DNA from: Planctomycetota bacterium
GTDB lineage: Bacteria > Planctomycetota > Phycisphaerae > Sedimentisphaerales > Anaerohalosphaeraceae
DNA: 34,589 bases
NCBI GenBank assembly: GCA_022705405.1
Contig: JAKJEN010000008.1
Span: 1 to 34,589 of the forward strand
Direction: 5' to 3'
Shown: piece by piece, positions 21,738-29,589 of the stretch
Layout of the letters: every line of letters starts with the position of its first letter
Position numbering within the stretch: position 1 is the stretch's first letter
Program-made: the position numbers and the translations under genes
Notes under the pieces: model-generated
The model's input: the letters and a program-made list of their open reading frames with translations, nothing else
Told to the model about the DNA's origin: nothing
Databases searched by the model: none

Positions 21738-23662
21738 GCTTTTCTCCTGGTTTTTTCTGATTTTTTCTTTTCCACGACGGGTTTCTGGGCTTCCTGAGCG
21801 AATTCAGAAGCGTCAGAGGGCTGAGCGGAAGGCAGGCAAACGGGTTCTTCGCCGGACGAGGCCTCCGTCACTCGCAGCACCTCTTCGATCGTGGTAATTC
21901 CTTTTTTTACTTTTTGCAGTCCATCGTCAAACAGGCAGGGCCAGCCGCTTTTGACAAAGGCCTTTCGCATACTGGACACGGAGGAATCCTCGTTGATGAT
22001 CCGGCGGAATTCCTCATCCACAACCAGCAGTTCAAAGATTCCGGCTCGGCCGGCATATCCGCTGTTTCGGCATTTGTCGCAACCCTTTCCGCGAACCAGT
22101 TCGGGTATCTGAATGGAGGCCCGATCCAGAAATTTCTTGACGCTATCGGTGACTTTGCAGGTTTCCTTGCAGTGCGAACAGATCCGGCGAACCAGCCGCT
22201 GAGCCAGAATACCGTTCAGCGAAGCCGCAATCAAATAGGGTTCGATTCCGATATTAACAAGACGCGAAACGCTGCTGGGCGCATCGTTGGTATGCAGGGT
22301 TGATAGCACCAAGTGCCCAGTGAGGGCCGCCTGCACGGCGATCCGGGCGGTCTCCTGGTCGCGAATTTCTCCGATCATGATGATGTCAGGGTCCTGTCGA
22401 AGCATACTTCGCAGGGCTGCGGAAAAGGTCATTCCGGCCCGCTCGTTCACCTGCACCTGATTGCAATACTCAAGATTGTATTCGACCGGATCCTCCACCG
22501 TTGAGACATTGAGCCGCTCGCTGTCCATCTGGGCCAGCGCCGAATAAAGGGTGGTGCTCTTGCCGCTTCCGGTCGGACCGGTGACCAGCAGGATTCCGTG
22601 CGGCAGAGCGATCTGCTCCTGAAAGGCCTCCAGTACGCGCGGTTCCATGCCGGATTTATCCAGCCCGAGCATGATGCTCTTGCTGTCCAAAAGCCGAATG
22701 ACCACTTTTTCGCCGTGGCTGGTGGGCAGGACCGAAACGCGAAGATCAATGCCGCGGCCGCCCATAATGACGGCAATTTTTCCATCCTGCGGCACGCGCC
22801 GTTCCGAGATGTCCAGGTTGGACATGATTTTAACGCGGGATACAATCGCCGCGTGCATCTTGGCCGGGGCCTGGCGGGTTTCAAACAGAACCCCATCAAT
22901 GCGATAGCGGATCTTGGTGTATTTCTCTTTGGGCTCGATATGGATATCGCTGGCTCCTTCGTGCAGAGCGTTGCTGAGGATATAATTGACAAATTTGATG
23001 ACCGGCGATTCGCCGGCGCTTCGTTCGAGATCTTCAATATCCTCTTCGGTTTCATGGACCAGTTCGATCTCATCCATGTCGCTCATGATTTCATCGACAT
23101 TGTAATCGAACTTGCTGTCATCAAGGGCATCGCAGATTTCTTCTATATTCTGCTGCGTGCAAACGGCGATCTTAACCTGCATTCCGGTGTGCCGCTTGAC
23201 ATCGTCAATCCCAAAGACATTGGCCGGATCGCTGGTGGCCACTGTCAGAACTCCATCCTGAATGGCCAGCGGCAAGATATGATTGGCCCGCACATAGTTC
23301 AATCCGAGTTTGCTGAACGCTTCGCGGTCCACCTCCTCAGGACGAAGGGCGCAAAACTCATATCCATGAAGCCGGGCCTTGGCCTGTAGAATAACCTCCG
23401 GCTGAAGTCCGGCTTTTTTGCAGAGTTTTTCGACCTCTTCGCCGCGTATTTGTTCTGCGCGGATGTGACCGGCCTGTTCGGCGGTCAGCGCTTCCATCTC
23501 CACCAGCACATCCACCAAACTGCGGACATGAATTCTCGCCTTGGGTTCGGGACAATAGAGATTGCGAAGACCCGGAGCCAGCTCCAGCTGACCGCCGTCT
23601 TCTTCCAGATCTTTCAGCGCCACTACTTCCGCGGCTTTTTGTTTTCCGAAGAGTCTCTTCAT
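21734..23662 (-). CDS. pilB: PilB/GspE-type assembly ATPase
   Basis: 642 residues, the extension/secretion ATPase. The N-terminal MshEN/T2SSE_N domain covers about 80-190, then an acidic linker (190-215). SPVIKFVNYILSNALHEGASDIHIEP opens the core; Walker A is GPTGSGKST (362-370), the Asp box VSTVEDPVEY, Walker B DPDIIMIGEIRDQETARIAV and the His box LVLSTLHTNDAPS. The two CxxC pairs of the zinc clip are C495/C498 and C528/C531. The final 45 residues are an extra Ser/Glu/Lys-rich tail. It overlaps the gspB/pilP-like gene by four bases (ATGA). Confidence 0.94.
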   Translation of the reverse strand: MKRLFGKQKAAEVVALKDLEEDGGQLELAPGLRNLYCPEPKARIHVRSLVDVLVEMEALTAEQAGHIRAEQIRGEEVEKLCKKAGLQPEVILQAKARLHGYEFCALRPEEVDREAFSKLGLNYVRANHILPLAIQDGVLTVATSDPANVFGIDDVKRHTGMQVKIAVCTQQNIEEICDALDDSKFDYNVDEIMSDMDEIELVHETEEDIEDLERSAGESPVIKFVNYILSNALHEGASDIHIEPKEKYTKIRYRIDGVLFETRQAPAKMHAAIVSRVKIMSNLDISERRVPQDGKIAVIMGGRGIDLRVSVLPTSHGEKVVIRLLDSKSIMLGLDKSGMEPRVLEAFQEQIALPHGILLVTGPTGSGKSTTLYSALAQMDSERLNVSTVEDPVEYNLEYCNQVQVNERAGMTFSAALRSMLRQDPDIIMIGEIRDQETARIAVQAALTGHLVLSTLHTNDAPSSVSRLVNIGIEPYLIAASLNGILAQRLVRRICSHCKETCKVTDSVKKFLDRASIQIPELVRGKGCDKCRNSGYAGRAGIFELLVVDEEFRRIINEDSSVSSMRKAFVKSGWPCLFDDGLQKVKKGITTIEEVLRVTEASSGEEPVCLPSAQPSDASEFAQEAQKPVVEKKKSEKTRRKA

Positions 23663-24315
23663 TCTTCTGTTTTTAACTCAATGACAATATCTTCATAGGC
23701 AATCCGAACTCGATCCGACAGAATCTCTTTGACGATAAAGCCCTGAATGGCGTCGCCGATATAGAGGACTTTATCATTGATCATACAGCAGGAATTACTC
23801 TGTCGGGCGGTGATGCTCCACAGTTTAAGCAGCCCGGCCCGCCGCTGCATTTCCTCCTTTCGCATCAGGGACTGGGTCAAGGAAAGATCCTGACCGGATG
23901 TATCGAGCGTGTTTTCCTGTCGAAAGGGATTTTTCTTCAGATCCGCTACGGTAATCTGTCCCAGTTCCGAGGCCTGAGAAAATCGGCTGGATACCGAATC
24001 CATCTGGCTGTTAATCTCCGTCTGAAAAGAAGTCAGCTGGGCCAGGGCCTTATCAATCTGCGAGGCCTCCTCGCCCGAGGCGCCGTGGGCCTGGGAAAGA
24101 CCCGATTTTTTTATCATCCACCAGACGCCCGCTGCGCCTGCGGCAAACAGGATCACCAGAACAATCGTTCCCTGCCGGACGTTCCGGGCGTGAACAGCCG
24201 GCCTGAAATATTCGCCGGCCCCCAAAGCGCCGGACTGGCCGCCTGTCTCAGCGGTCTGCTGCTGCATCTGCTCGGCCGCAGGGGGTTGATTGGCATCTCG
24301 CAAATAAGCTAACAT
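23659..24315 (-). CDS. GspB/PilP-like inner-membrane linker protein
   Basis: 218 residues: a cytoplasmic Gln/Gly-rich region (1-48), one membrane helix (about 49-68), a helical periplasmic stretch and a small C-terminal domain (about 160-218; LKLWSITARQ, CMINDKVLYIGDAIQGF, RVRIAYEDIVIEL). The end resembles the GspB/PilP/GspC HR-type fold that joins the inner-membrane complex to the secretin. Residues C181-C182 are adjacent and their role is unclear. The in-frame ATG at 24315 is favoured over 24378 by GGAG seven bases upstream. The stop overlaps the pilB ATG. Confidence 0.7.
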   Translation of the reverse strand: MLAYLRDANQPPAAEQMQQQTAETGGQSGALGAGEYFRPAVHARNVRQGTIVLVILFAAGAAGVWWMIKKSGLSQAHGASGEEASQIDKALAQLTSFQTEINSQMDSVSSRFSQASELGQITVADLKKNPFRQENTLDTSGQDLSLTQSLMRKEEMQRRAGLLKLWSITARQSNSCCMINDKVLYIGDAIQGFIVKEILSDRVRIAYEDIVIELKTEE

Positions 24316-24364
24316 AGACAGACTCCTAACATTCTGTATTTCTTTTGTTTGTTTGCCGGACGGA

Positions 24365-24901
24365 TCAGGCCTTTGCATTCTGGAAGAAAATGCTCATGAT
24401 AAATTTGGCCTCTGTCTGGCCTTCGAACTTGGATTTCTTTTTCAGTTCCAGTTGGCGGATTTTTGTAATTCGATCCATCCGCTCCAGTTCCAGCAGAAAG
24501 GCATAGTACGAGTTAAAATCCCCATGCAATTCCATTTCAAGCGGCTGCTCAATGTATCCCTGATTGCTGGCGGTTTTAAGAGTACGGATCATTTTGGGAA
24601 CCAGCCCGTGCCGCTGTGCGATGAGGGTCACGTTCTCCAGCACGGTATAGATTTCACTGCTGGGCGGCAGTTTGCTTTCAAACTCGTGAATCACTTTTTC
24701 CATCTGTTCCAAGTGAACGGTCAGATCTTCGGAAGCCGTTTTTGCCTTGGCCAGCTCGGTCAATTTGGCCCGGCTGGATTCCATTTGCACCCGCTGACGG
24801 ACCAGATGTTCATTGGCCGGTTTGATCATGTACGCATAGGACACATAGACCATCGCGATAATCAGCACAAAGAAAATAAGATGACGCAGTCCGCTGTTCA
24901 T
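24365..24901 (-). CDS. pilO: PilO-like inner-membrane protein
   Basis: 178 residues: a very short cytoplasmic end, one membrane helix (about 7-26), a coiled coil (about 35-80: QMESSRAKLTELAKAKT) and a ferredoxin-like domain (about 95-178: YIEQPLEMELHGDFNSYYAF, FLLELERMDRITKI), which is the PilO/GspM layout. It pairs with PilN in the alignment complex. The ATG at 24901 has AAGGA six bases upstream; the longer frame to 24958 overlaps the pilN end and is not family-like. Confidence 0.85.
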   Translation of the reverse strand: MNSGLRHLIFFVLIIAMVYVSYAYMIKPANEHLVRQRVQMESSRAKLTELAKAKTASEDLTVHLEQMEKVIHEFESKLPPSSEIYTVLENVTLIAQRHGLVPKMIRTLKTASNQGYIEQPLEMELHGDFNSYYAFLLELERMDRITKIRQLELKKKSKFEGQTEAKFIMSIFFQNAKA

Positions 24902-24920
24902 GGGACTTCCTTTCTTTGGA

Positions 24921-25646
24921 TCAGATCGTCTCGTTTCGTTTATTCCGAATTGACTCAATGTCTTTTCGTGTGAGTTTCAAATTGGGCTTGAGCCGCGCGG
25001 CCAGACGAAACTCGCGGTATTTGATTCCGTCAATCTCGCGTTCTTCGCTCTGGACCAGTTGGACCTGATCGAGCAGGATGGAAGCGCTGAGATTGGCGAT
25101 GTAGCTGGCCACTTCAATATCGCTGGGCGCAAGACCTTTGATTTCAAGATTTGTTTCCGGTTCCTGAGGCGCAGGAACCGGTTCGACGGCCGATTTTTCA
25201 GCCGATTTTTGATACCCTGTTTTTTTCCCGCCGGCGGCCGATTTGCCCTGAGCCGGGGATGCGGCCGGCGCCCGGGGCTTTTCTTTTTCCTTCATATCCA
25301 GGGCCGTCAGGGAAACCCCGCCGGGCAGATTGTTGGTCAGACACGCCAGCAGAATGCTCCTGGGAACCGGCTCAATCAGCGTGGCAGTCATCATCATAAC
25401 CTTCATCCGCGTATTGTTTTTGCTTTTGAGTTCCTCCAGCATGGCGATCTGCTCTTTGGCCTGATTGAGCTGCCCGGTCAAAACGCTCAGTTCGGCCTGG
25501 ACGGACCGCTGTCGCATCTTCAGCACCGAAAAGGTCATTCCGATACCCGCCAGAACCGCCACCAGCAGAATCAGATACAAAGAGTTGGCCCGATTCGACT
25601 GGCGCTGCTGAATATAATCGTTGGGAACAAAATTAATCGTTGCCAT
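24921..25646 (-). CDS. pilN: PilN-like inner-membrane protein
   Basis: 241 residues. The N-terminus MATINFVPNDYIQQRQSNRA is the PilN tail that binds PilM (family consensus INLLP), followed by one membrane helix (about 23-43), a coiled coil and a ferredoxin-like domain (about 90-235; NLPGGVSLTALDM, NLEIKGLAPSDIEVASYIANL). It contains a Lys/Ala/Pro-rich insert (about 122-160) not usual in PilN. The start is set by the INFVP motif; the ribosome-binding site is weak. It lies 38 bases after pilM. Confidence 0.85.
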   Translation of the reverse strand: MATINFVPNDYIQQRQSNRANSLYLILLVAVLAGIGMTFSVLKMRQRSVQAELSVLTGQLNQAKEQIAMLEELKSKNNTRMKVMMMTATLIEPVPRSILLACLTNNLPGGVSLTALDMKEKEKPRAPAASPAQGKSAAGGKKTGYQKSAEKSAVEPVPAPQEPETNLEIKGLAPSDIEVASYIANLSASILLDQVQLVQSEEREIDGIKYREFRLAARLKPNLKLTRKDIESIRNKRNETI

Positions 25647-25684
25647 ATTTGTTATTCGCTTTCTGATAAAAGTCCATCTGTCTT

Positions 25685-26653
25685 CTACTCTGCCAGACCT
25701 TCCAGACTTAATCCAAAGGCCATGGCCCAGTCCACCTTCGAATTTCGCCGATCGATCATACATTTTTGCTCGAGAGGATCCACCCGAACCGCCGAGAGGA
25801 CATCTCCAATCTGTGCGGCAATCTGCATCCGCTGGGCCATTTCTGCCACCTGGTCACAGACGCCCCGGTTTACATTGCTGCCGGAGAGAAAGACCAGCCG
25901 TTCAATCGGCTTGCTGGCGGGCATGGTTTCATAATACCGGGCGCAGGCGTCTACTTCTGCAATCATCCGGGGGAGGTTTTCGGGCTGCTCCATCTGATCA
26001 AATCCGATCGGAATGACCCGAGCAAACAGCAGCTGAGTTCCGCGACAGACAACCACATTGCAGTGATTGCTTCCAATTCCCATCAAAATCGATACTCGAT
26101 CGCGCTCATTTTTACGACGGCAGAAAAACCGGATGTAGCTGTTAATCATGGCATAGGGCCAGGTGTTGATGGAGTGTATTTCCAGTCCTGCCTTTTCATA
26201 AATCGCCAGATGCAGATCCACCTTTTCCCGATGAGCCGCCATAACCAGAACCTCTGTCTCCGAACTTTTGCAGTCGGGATGCTCGGCGGCGATATATTTG
26301 AGAATGCCTTCCTCCGGCCTGAACGGCAGTTTATTCTGAACGCGGGCAAACGCCGATTGTTCGATCTGGGCTCCCGCTGATTTGGAAATCCTCACCTGAT
26401 CGATAAATAAATCATCCGAAGGAAGCGCGGTGACTATTTTTTTTCCTTTAAAGGCCTTTTGTCTGCTAATCTGCTTCATGGCGCCAAGCGCCCATCGCTG
26501 CCATTCGGGGCTGCCGGGCTGAATAGAATCGGGTCTGGCCTCAAGACCGGCGGCCTGAAGGAACAGACCCTGACCGTTTATTCCCAACTGCGCCAGGCGC
26601 AGATACCTGCTTCCCAGGTCTACGCCAATCGGACAATATTTTTTACTCAACAT
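25685..26653 (-). CDS. pilM: PilM-like actin-fold protein
   Basis: 322 residues. IGVDLGSRYLRLAQL (9-23) is the phosphate-1 loop of the PilM/FtsA actin-like fold; YEKAGLEIHSINTWPYAMIN, GIGSNHCNVVVCRG and LVFLSGSNVNRGV are later nucleotide-fold motifs. PilM is cytoplasmic and binds the PilN N-terminus. It is the first clear gene of the operon. The ATG at 26653 has AAGGA nine bases upstream; upstream in-frame codons to 26686 overlap that site. A possible 61-codon ORF ends over its start (ATGTTGA). Confidence 0.87.
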   Translation of the reverse strand: MLSKKYCPIGVDLGSRYLRLAQLGINGQGLFLQAAGLEARPDSIQPGSPEWQRWALGAMKQISRQKAFKGKKIVTALPSDDLFIDQVRISKSAGAQIEQSAFARVQNKLPFRPEEGILKYIAAEHPDCKSSETEVLVMAAHREKVDLHLAIYEKAGLEIHSINTWPYAMINSYIRFFCRRKNERDRVSILMGIGSNHCNVVVCRGTQLLFARVIPIGFDQMEQPENLPRMIAEVDACARYYETMPASKPIERLVFLSGSNVNRGVCDQVAEMAQRMQIAAQIGDVLSAVRVDPLEQKCMIDRRNSKVDWAMAFGLSLEGLAE

Positions 26654-26832
26654 AGAAAATATTCCTTGTCGTATTGCCTTGTGCACTTTTCCCGGATCCT
26701 AAATCCGACAGAAAGGGAAATACGATCCATCCATTCGTCGTCCGGATTTCCCTCCGACATTAGCACGTGTTTGAAGCAGCGGGTCCGCGAAAAGTCTGTA
26801 CGACATTTAAAGTGTACATAATAATTGCCCAT
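26647..26832 (-). CDS. possible small ORF overlapping the pilM start
   Basis: A 61-codon frame starts with ATG at 26832 (MGNYYVHFKCRTDFSRTRC...) and its TGA overlaps the pilM ATG in ATGTTGA, as coupled genes do. The peptide is rich in Arg, Lys, Cys and aromatic residues. Against it, there is no clear ribosome-binding site and no family was recognised. A minus-strand promoter for the pilus operon, not clearly seen, should lie in or upstream of this stretch. Confidence 0.22.
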   Translation of the reverse strand: MGNYYVHFKCRTDFSRTRCFKHVLMSEGNPDDEWMDRISLSVGFRIREKCTRQYDKEYFLC

Positions 26833-27063
26833 CTCGGACCGGCAGCAGAGATTGAGGCCTATTTTCAAAAAAGAGTCCGATAAAAAAGCGATTGAAGAAC
26901 TGATACGCAAAGGAAAAGAAAGCAAATAATTCGCCTGCCGTTTTGACCGGGCAAAAAGAAAAAGAAGAAACCTCATTAAAAGACAGCGGATCTGCAAACA
27001 GGTCCCATAAAAAGTTCTGCATAAAAAGGAATAAGTTGAGGGAGCGTATCAGGATTGTCCGGC
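26833..27063. other. intergenic region between gpsA and the pilus operon
   Basis: No confident gene. On the plus strand a 34-codon frame from TTG at 26825 ends at 26929 with a charged sequence (FKKESDKKAIEELIRKG) that looks protein-like but has no ribosome-binding site; it may be a remnant or chance. No consensus promoter or strong terminator was found on either strand. Confidence 0.35.
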
Positions 27064-28059
27064 TTATTCGGCTTTGAGAGAACGGCTCATCAATCCGACA
27101 ATGGCTTCCTTTACATGAAGCTTGCCGCTGACCACTGCAAAGACCGCCTCGGTAATGGGCATTTCCACATGATATCTGGCCGCCAACTGGACGACCGATT
27201 GGCAGGTGGTCACCCCTTCAATTACGCTGTGGGTACTCTGGATGGCTTCTTGCGCGGTCATTCCCCGGCCGATCTGCTCGCCAAATGATCGGTTGCGTCC
27301 TTTGGGAGAAATACAGGTGGTGACCAAATCGCCCAGCCCGCTGAGGCCGGCAAAGGTACTCTCGTGCGCCCCCATGGCCTGCCCGAGCCGACTGATTTCG
27401 GCAAGTCCCCGCGCAATGAGGGCGGCCTTGGCGTTATCGCCGGCTCCGATTCCATCGATGCATCCGGCGGCAATCGCGATAACATTTTTCATCGCCCCTG
27501 CCAGTTCCACCCCCGCAAGATCCATATTGGTATAAACCCGAAACATGGGAGTGGTAAAGGTCTCCTGAATCCGCTCCGCCAGCGATTGATCCCTGCAGGC
27601 GGCCGTGGCTGTGGCCGGCAGACCCCGCATTAGTTCATCGGCAATGGTCGGGCCGGAAAGAGCGGCATAATCACGGTTTGTGCCCAGCGCTTCCTGAAGG
27701 ATCTCGGTCGGGCGAAGCAGAGTTTTGTTCTCGATTCCCTTGGTAACGCTGACGATCGGAACCCCTGGGGGCACGTTCGGTTTCAGCCGCTGCCAAACCG
27801 AGCGAACAAACTGACAGGGCACCGCAGAAACCAGCAATTGGGCTTCCTTGAGAGCTTTGGCATCGTCGGCCTCAAAACGCAATGCCGCCGGAAGCGGATA
27901 GCCCGGAAGAAACTTTGTGTTCTCGCCTGCGGCGGCAAACCGGGCCAGCTGCGCCGCATCATAACCCCACAGCGTAGTCGTAACCCCATTGCTGCACAGG
28001 AGCATTCCGCAGACAGAGCCCATCGCCCCGTCGCCGATTATGGTCGCCCGTTTGAACAT
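27064..28059 (-). CDS. gpsA: glycerol-3-phosphate dehydrogenase [NAD(P)+]
   Basis: 331 residues, cytoplasmic GpsA, which makes sn-glycerol 3-phosphate from dihydroxyacetone phosphate for phospholipid synthesis. IIGDGAMGSVCGMLL (7-21) is the Rossmann fold; KFLPGYPLP, VSVTKGIE and LSGPTIADEL are family motifs; the catalytic lysine is K191 in GAMKNVIAIAAG; GLGDLVTTC and SPKGRNRSFGEQIGRG complete the active site. There is no ribosome-binding site before the ATG at 28059, and a promoter-like TTGAAA-17-TTTACT ends only six bases before it, so the mRNA from that promoter could be leaderless. It lies 67 bases after hflX. Confidence 0.95.
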   Translation of the reverse strand: MFKRATIIGDGAMGSVCGMLLCSNGVTTTLWGYDAAQLARFAAAGENTKFLPGYPLPAALRFEADDAKALKEAQLLVSAVPCQFVRSVWQRLKPNVPPGVPIVSVTKGIENKTLLRPTEILQEALGTNRDYAALSGPTIADELMRGLPATATAACRDQSLAERIQETFTTPMFRVYTNMDLAGVELAGAMKNVIAIAAGCIDGIGAGDNAKAALIARGLAEISRLGQAMGAHESTFAGLSGLGDLVTTCISPKGRNRSFGEQIGRGMTAQEAIQSTHSVIEGVTTCQSVVQLAARYHVEMPITEAVFAVVSGKLHVKEAIVGLMSRSLKAE

Positions 28060-28065
28060 AACGAG

Positions 28066-28094
28066 AGTAAAACATAAACAAACGGAATTTTCAA
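28066..28094 (-). promoter_or_regulatory. possible promoter giving a leaderless gpsA mRNA
   Basis: TTGAAA (28089-28094), 17-base spacer, TTTACT (28066-28071), read on the minus strand. The ATG begins six bases after the -10, so transcription should begin on or very near it. Confidence 0.4.
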
Positions 28095-28126
28095 GAACTG
28101 TAAGGAGTCAAAACAGGAAATCGATT

Positions 28127-29368
28127 TTACAGGATCTCAACCTGCTCTGCCCCGAGGTGGCGAAGGTGAGGCGTCTGGTTTTTGCCCAGCCAGGCCTCCA
28201 TTGTCACCTGCGACCCGTCGTATTCTTCCCTCAGATCGATGGCGTGGGCTCGCAGAAAACTGATCAGCCGCCCATCCGAGATCGGGCTTTTAAGGCGGAT
28301 ATGCAGTTCCTTTCCGCGGACGATTTCCTGCACCCGCTCGCCCAGTTGATCCAGGTTCAGACCTGATCGCGCGGAGATCGCTACCGCCTCCGGATAAACC
28401 GTCTGGAGCGATTCAAACAAGCCGCCGCCAGAAATGATATCGCATTTATTCAGCAGCATAAGGATCGGTTTTTGTCCGCAGCCGATCTGGCCGAGCACAG
28501 TCTTGACGCTGTCGATCTGTTCAAATACCTCAGGGCTGGATGCGTCAATTACGTGCAGCAGCAGATCAGCGTGAACGGCCTCTTCGAGAGTTGCCTTGAA
28601 CGACGCGACCAGATGATGCGGCAGTTTGCTGACGAATCCGACCGTATCGCTGAGCAGGACTTCCTCGGTCAGAGCATTCATCAGCGTGCTTTTTCCTGCA
28701 TTGGTATAGCCAACCAGGCAGATTTTAAAAAAATCACGCCGGCCGTCAATCTCTCTCAAAATCCGCCCGTCGATCTCCTCCAGTTCGCGTTTGAGGGCGG
28801 TAATTCGTTTGCTGACAAGGCGCCGGTCGATTTCCAACTGTTTTTCACCGGTTCCGCGTGTGCCGATACCGCCGACAGCTCCGGCTGAGGTGCCCCCGCC
28901 GGCTCCTGCCACGCTGTCCAGGTGCGACCACATCCGCGTCAAGCGCGGATAGGTATATTCAAGTTGAGCCAGTTCGACCTGGAGTTTGGCCTGCCTGGTC
29001 TGAGCGCGAGCGGCGAAAATATCGAGGATCAGTTCGCTGCGGTCGATCACCTTGACCTTGACGATATTTTCCAATTCGCGGATCTGGCCAGGGGTCAGAT
29101 CATTGTCGAAGATCACAAGATCGGCGCGGCTTTTCTGCACCTTCTCCAGAAGATGTTCGGCCTTGCCTTTGCCGATATAAGTAGCCGGATGGATGCGAGG
29201 GATCTTCTGCTGGAGCCGGTCAACGATGATGGCGCCGGCGCTTTCAGCCAAGGCGGTCAATTCCGCCAGATTGTCGATTCTATTATTTGAGTCCCGGGCG
29301 CGAAGGTAAGCGCCCACAAGAACCGCCCGTTCCCTGATGACCTTAATCTGGTCTTTAATTTTTTCCAA
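28127..29368 (-). CDS. hflX: HflX-type GTPase with switch I segment missing
   Basis: 413 residues. The N-terminal HflX domain (about 15-150: DNDLTPGQIRELE, VIDRSELILDIFA, QTRQAKLQVELAQLEY) and the hallmark GIGTRGTGEKQLEIDRR (about 168-183) are normal. G1 is GYTNAGKS (220-227), G3 DTVGF (241-245), G4 NKCD (307-310). Between G1 and G3 only about 13 residues remain; usual HflX has about 40, including switch I/G2 (LFATLDPTTR-like), so about 27 residues are gone in frame near 28661-28667. G3 and KLPHHLVASFKATLEEAVHAD pick up normally. HflX splits stalled ribosomes, and GTP hydrolysis needs the missing Thr. A Gly-rich insert (153-167) is also present. The start is a TTG with GAGGGG twelve bases upstream; a strong promoter precedes it. 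Confidence 0.9.
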   Translation of the reverse strand: MEKIKDQIKVIRERAVLVGAYLRARDSNNRIDNLAELTALAESAGAIIVDRLQQKIPRIHPATYIGKGKAEHLLEKVQKSRADLVIFDNDLTPGQIRELENIVKVKVIDRSELILDIFAARAQTRQAKLQVELAQLEYTYPRLTRMWSHLDSVAGAGGGTSAGAVGGIGTRGTGEKQLEIDRRLVSKRITALKRELEEIDGRILREIDGRRDFFKICLVGYTNAGKSTLMNALTEEVLLSDTVGFVSKLPHHLVASFKATLEEAVHADLLLHVIDASSPEVFEQIDSVKTVLGQIGCGQKPILMLLNKCDIISGGGLFESLQTVYPEAVAISARSGLNLDQLGERVQEIVRGKELHIRLKSPISDGRLISFLRAHAIDLREEYDGSQVTMEAWLGKNQTPHLRHLGAEQVEIL

Positions 29369-29412
29369 TTTTGGTTAATTCCCCTCCAGGAATAGATTTA
29401 TCTTTTCTTCCT

Positions 29413-29442
29413 ATTATAACAAACCACTTGTCTGATTTTCAA
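29413..29442 (-). promoter_or_regulatory. predicted strong promoter of hflX-gpsA
   Basis: TTGAAA (29437-29442), 18-base spacer, perfect TATAAT (29413-29418) preceded by an extended -10 TG (TGTTATAAT), read on the minus strand. The best promoter match in the window. The rest of the 29369-29589 gap shows no other feature. Confidence 0.75.
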
Positions 29443-29589
29443 GTTTTCCATAACAAATGAGTTACTTGACTAAAAAGTCCAATGCCGATAGCCAAAAGCC
29501 GAAAACAAGAAATGGCAGAACAGAAAAAGGATGTAAGTCTTTTTATTTATTGTCTTTTGGTTTAAAACATGAGGAGAGTTCGACACAAT

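Noticed and set aside
19863-21797. 644-codon open frame on the plus strand opposite pilT and pilC
   Set aside because: It lies antisense to two clearly conserved genes, has no family motif, and its openness comes from the codon bias of the true genes.
26825-26929. 34-codon plus-strand frame ending in a Lys/Glu-rich helix
   Set aside because: Protein-like but starts with TTG without a ribosome-binding site; may be a remnant or chance.
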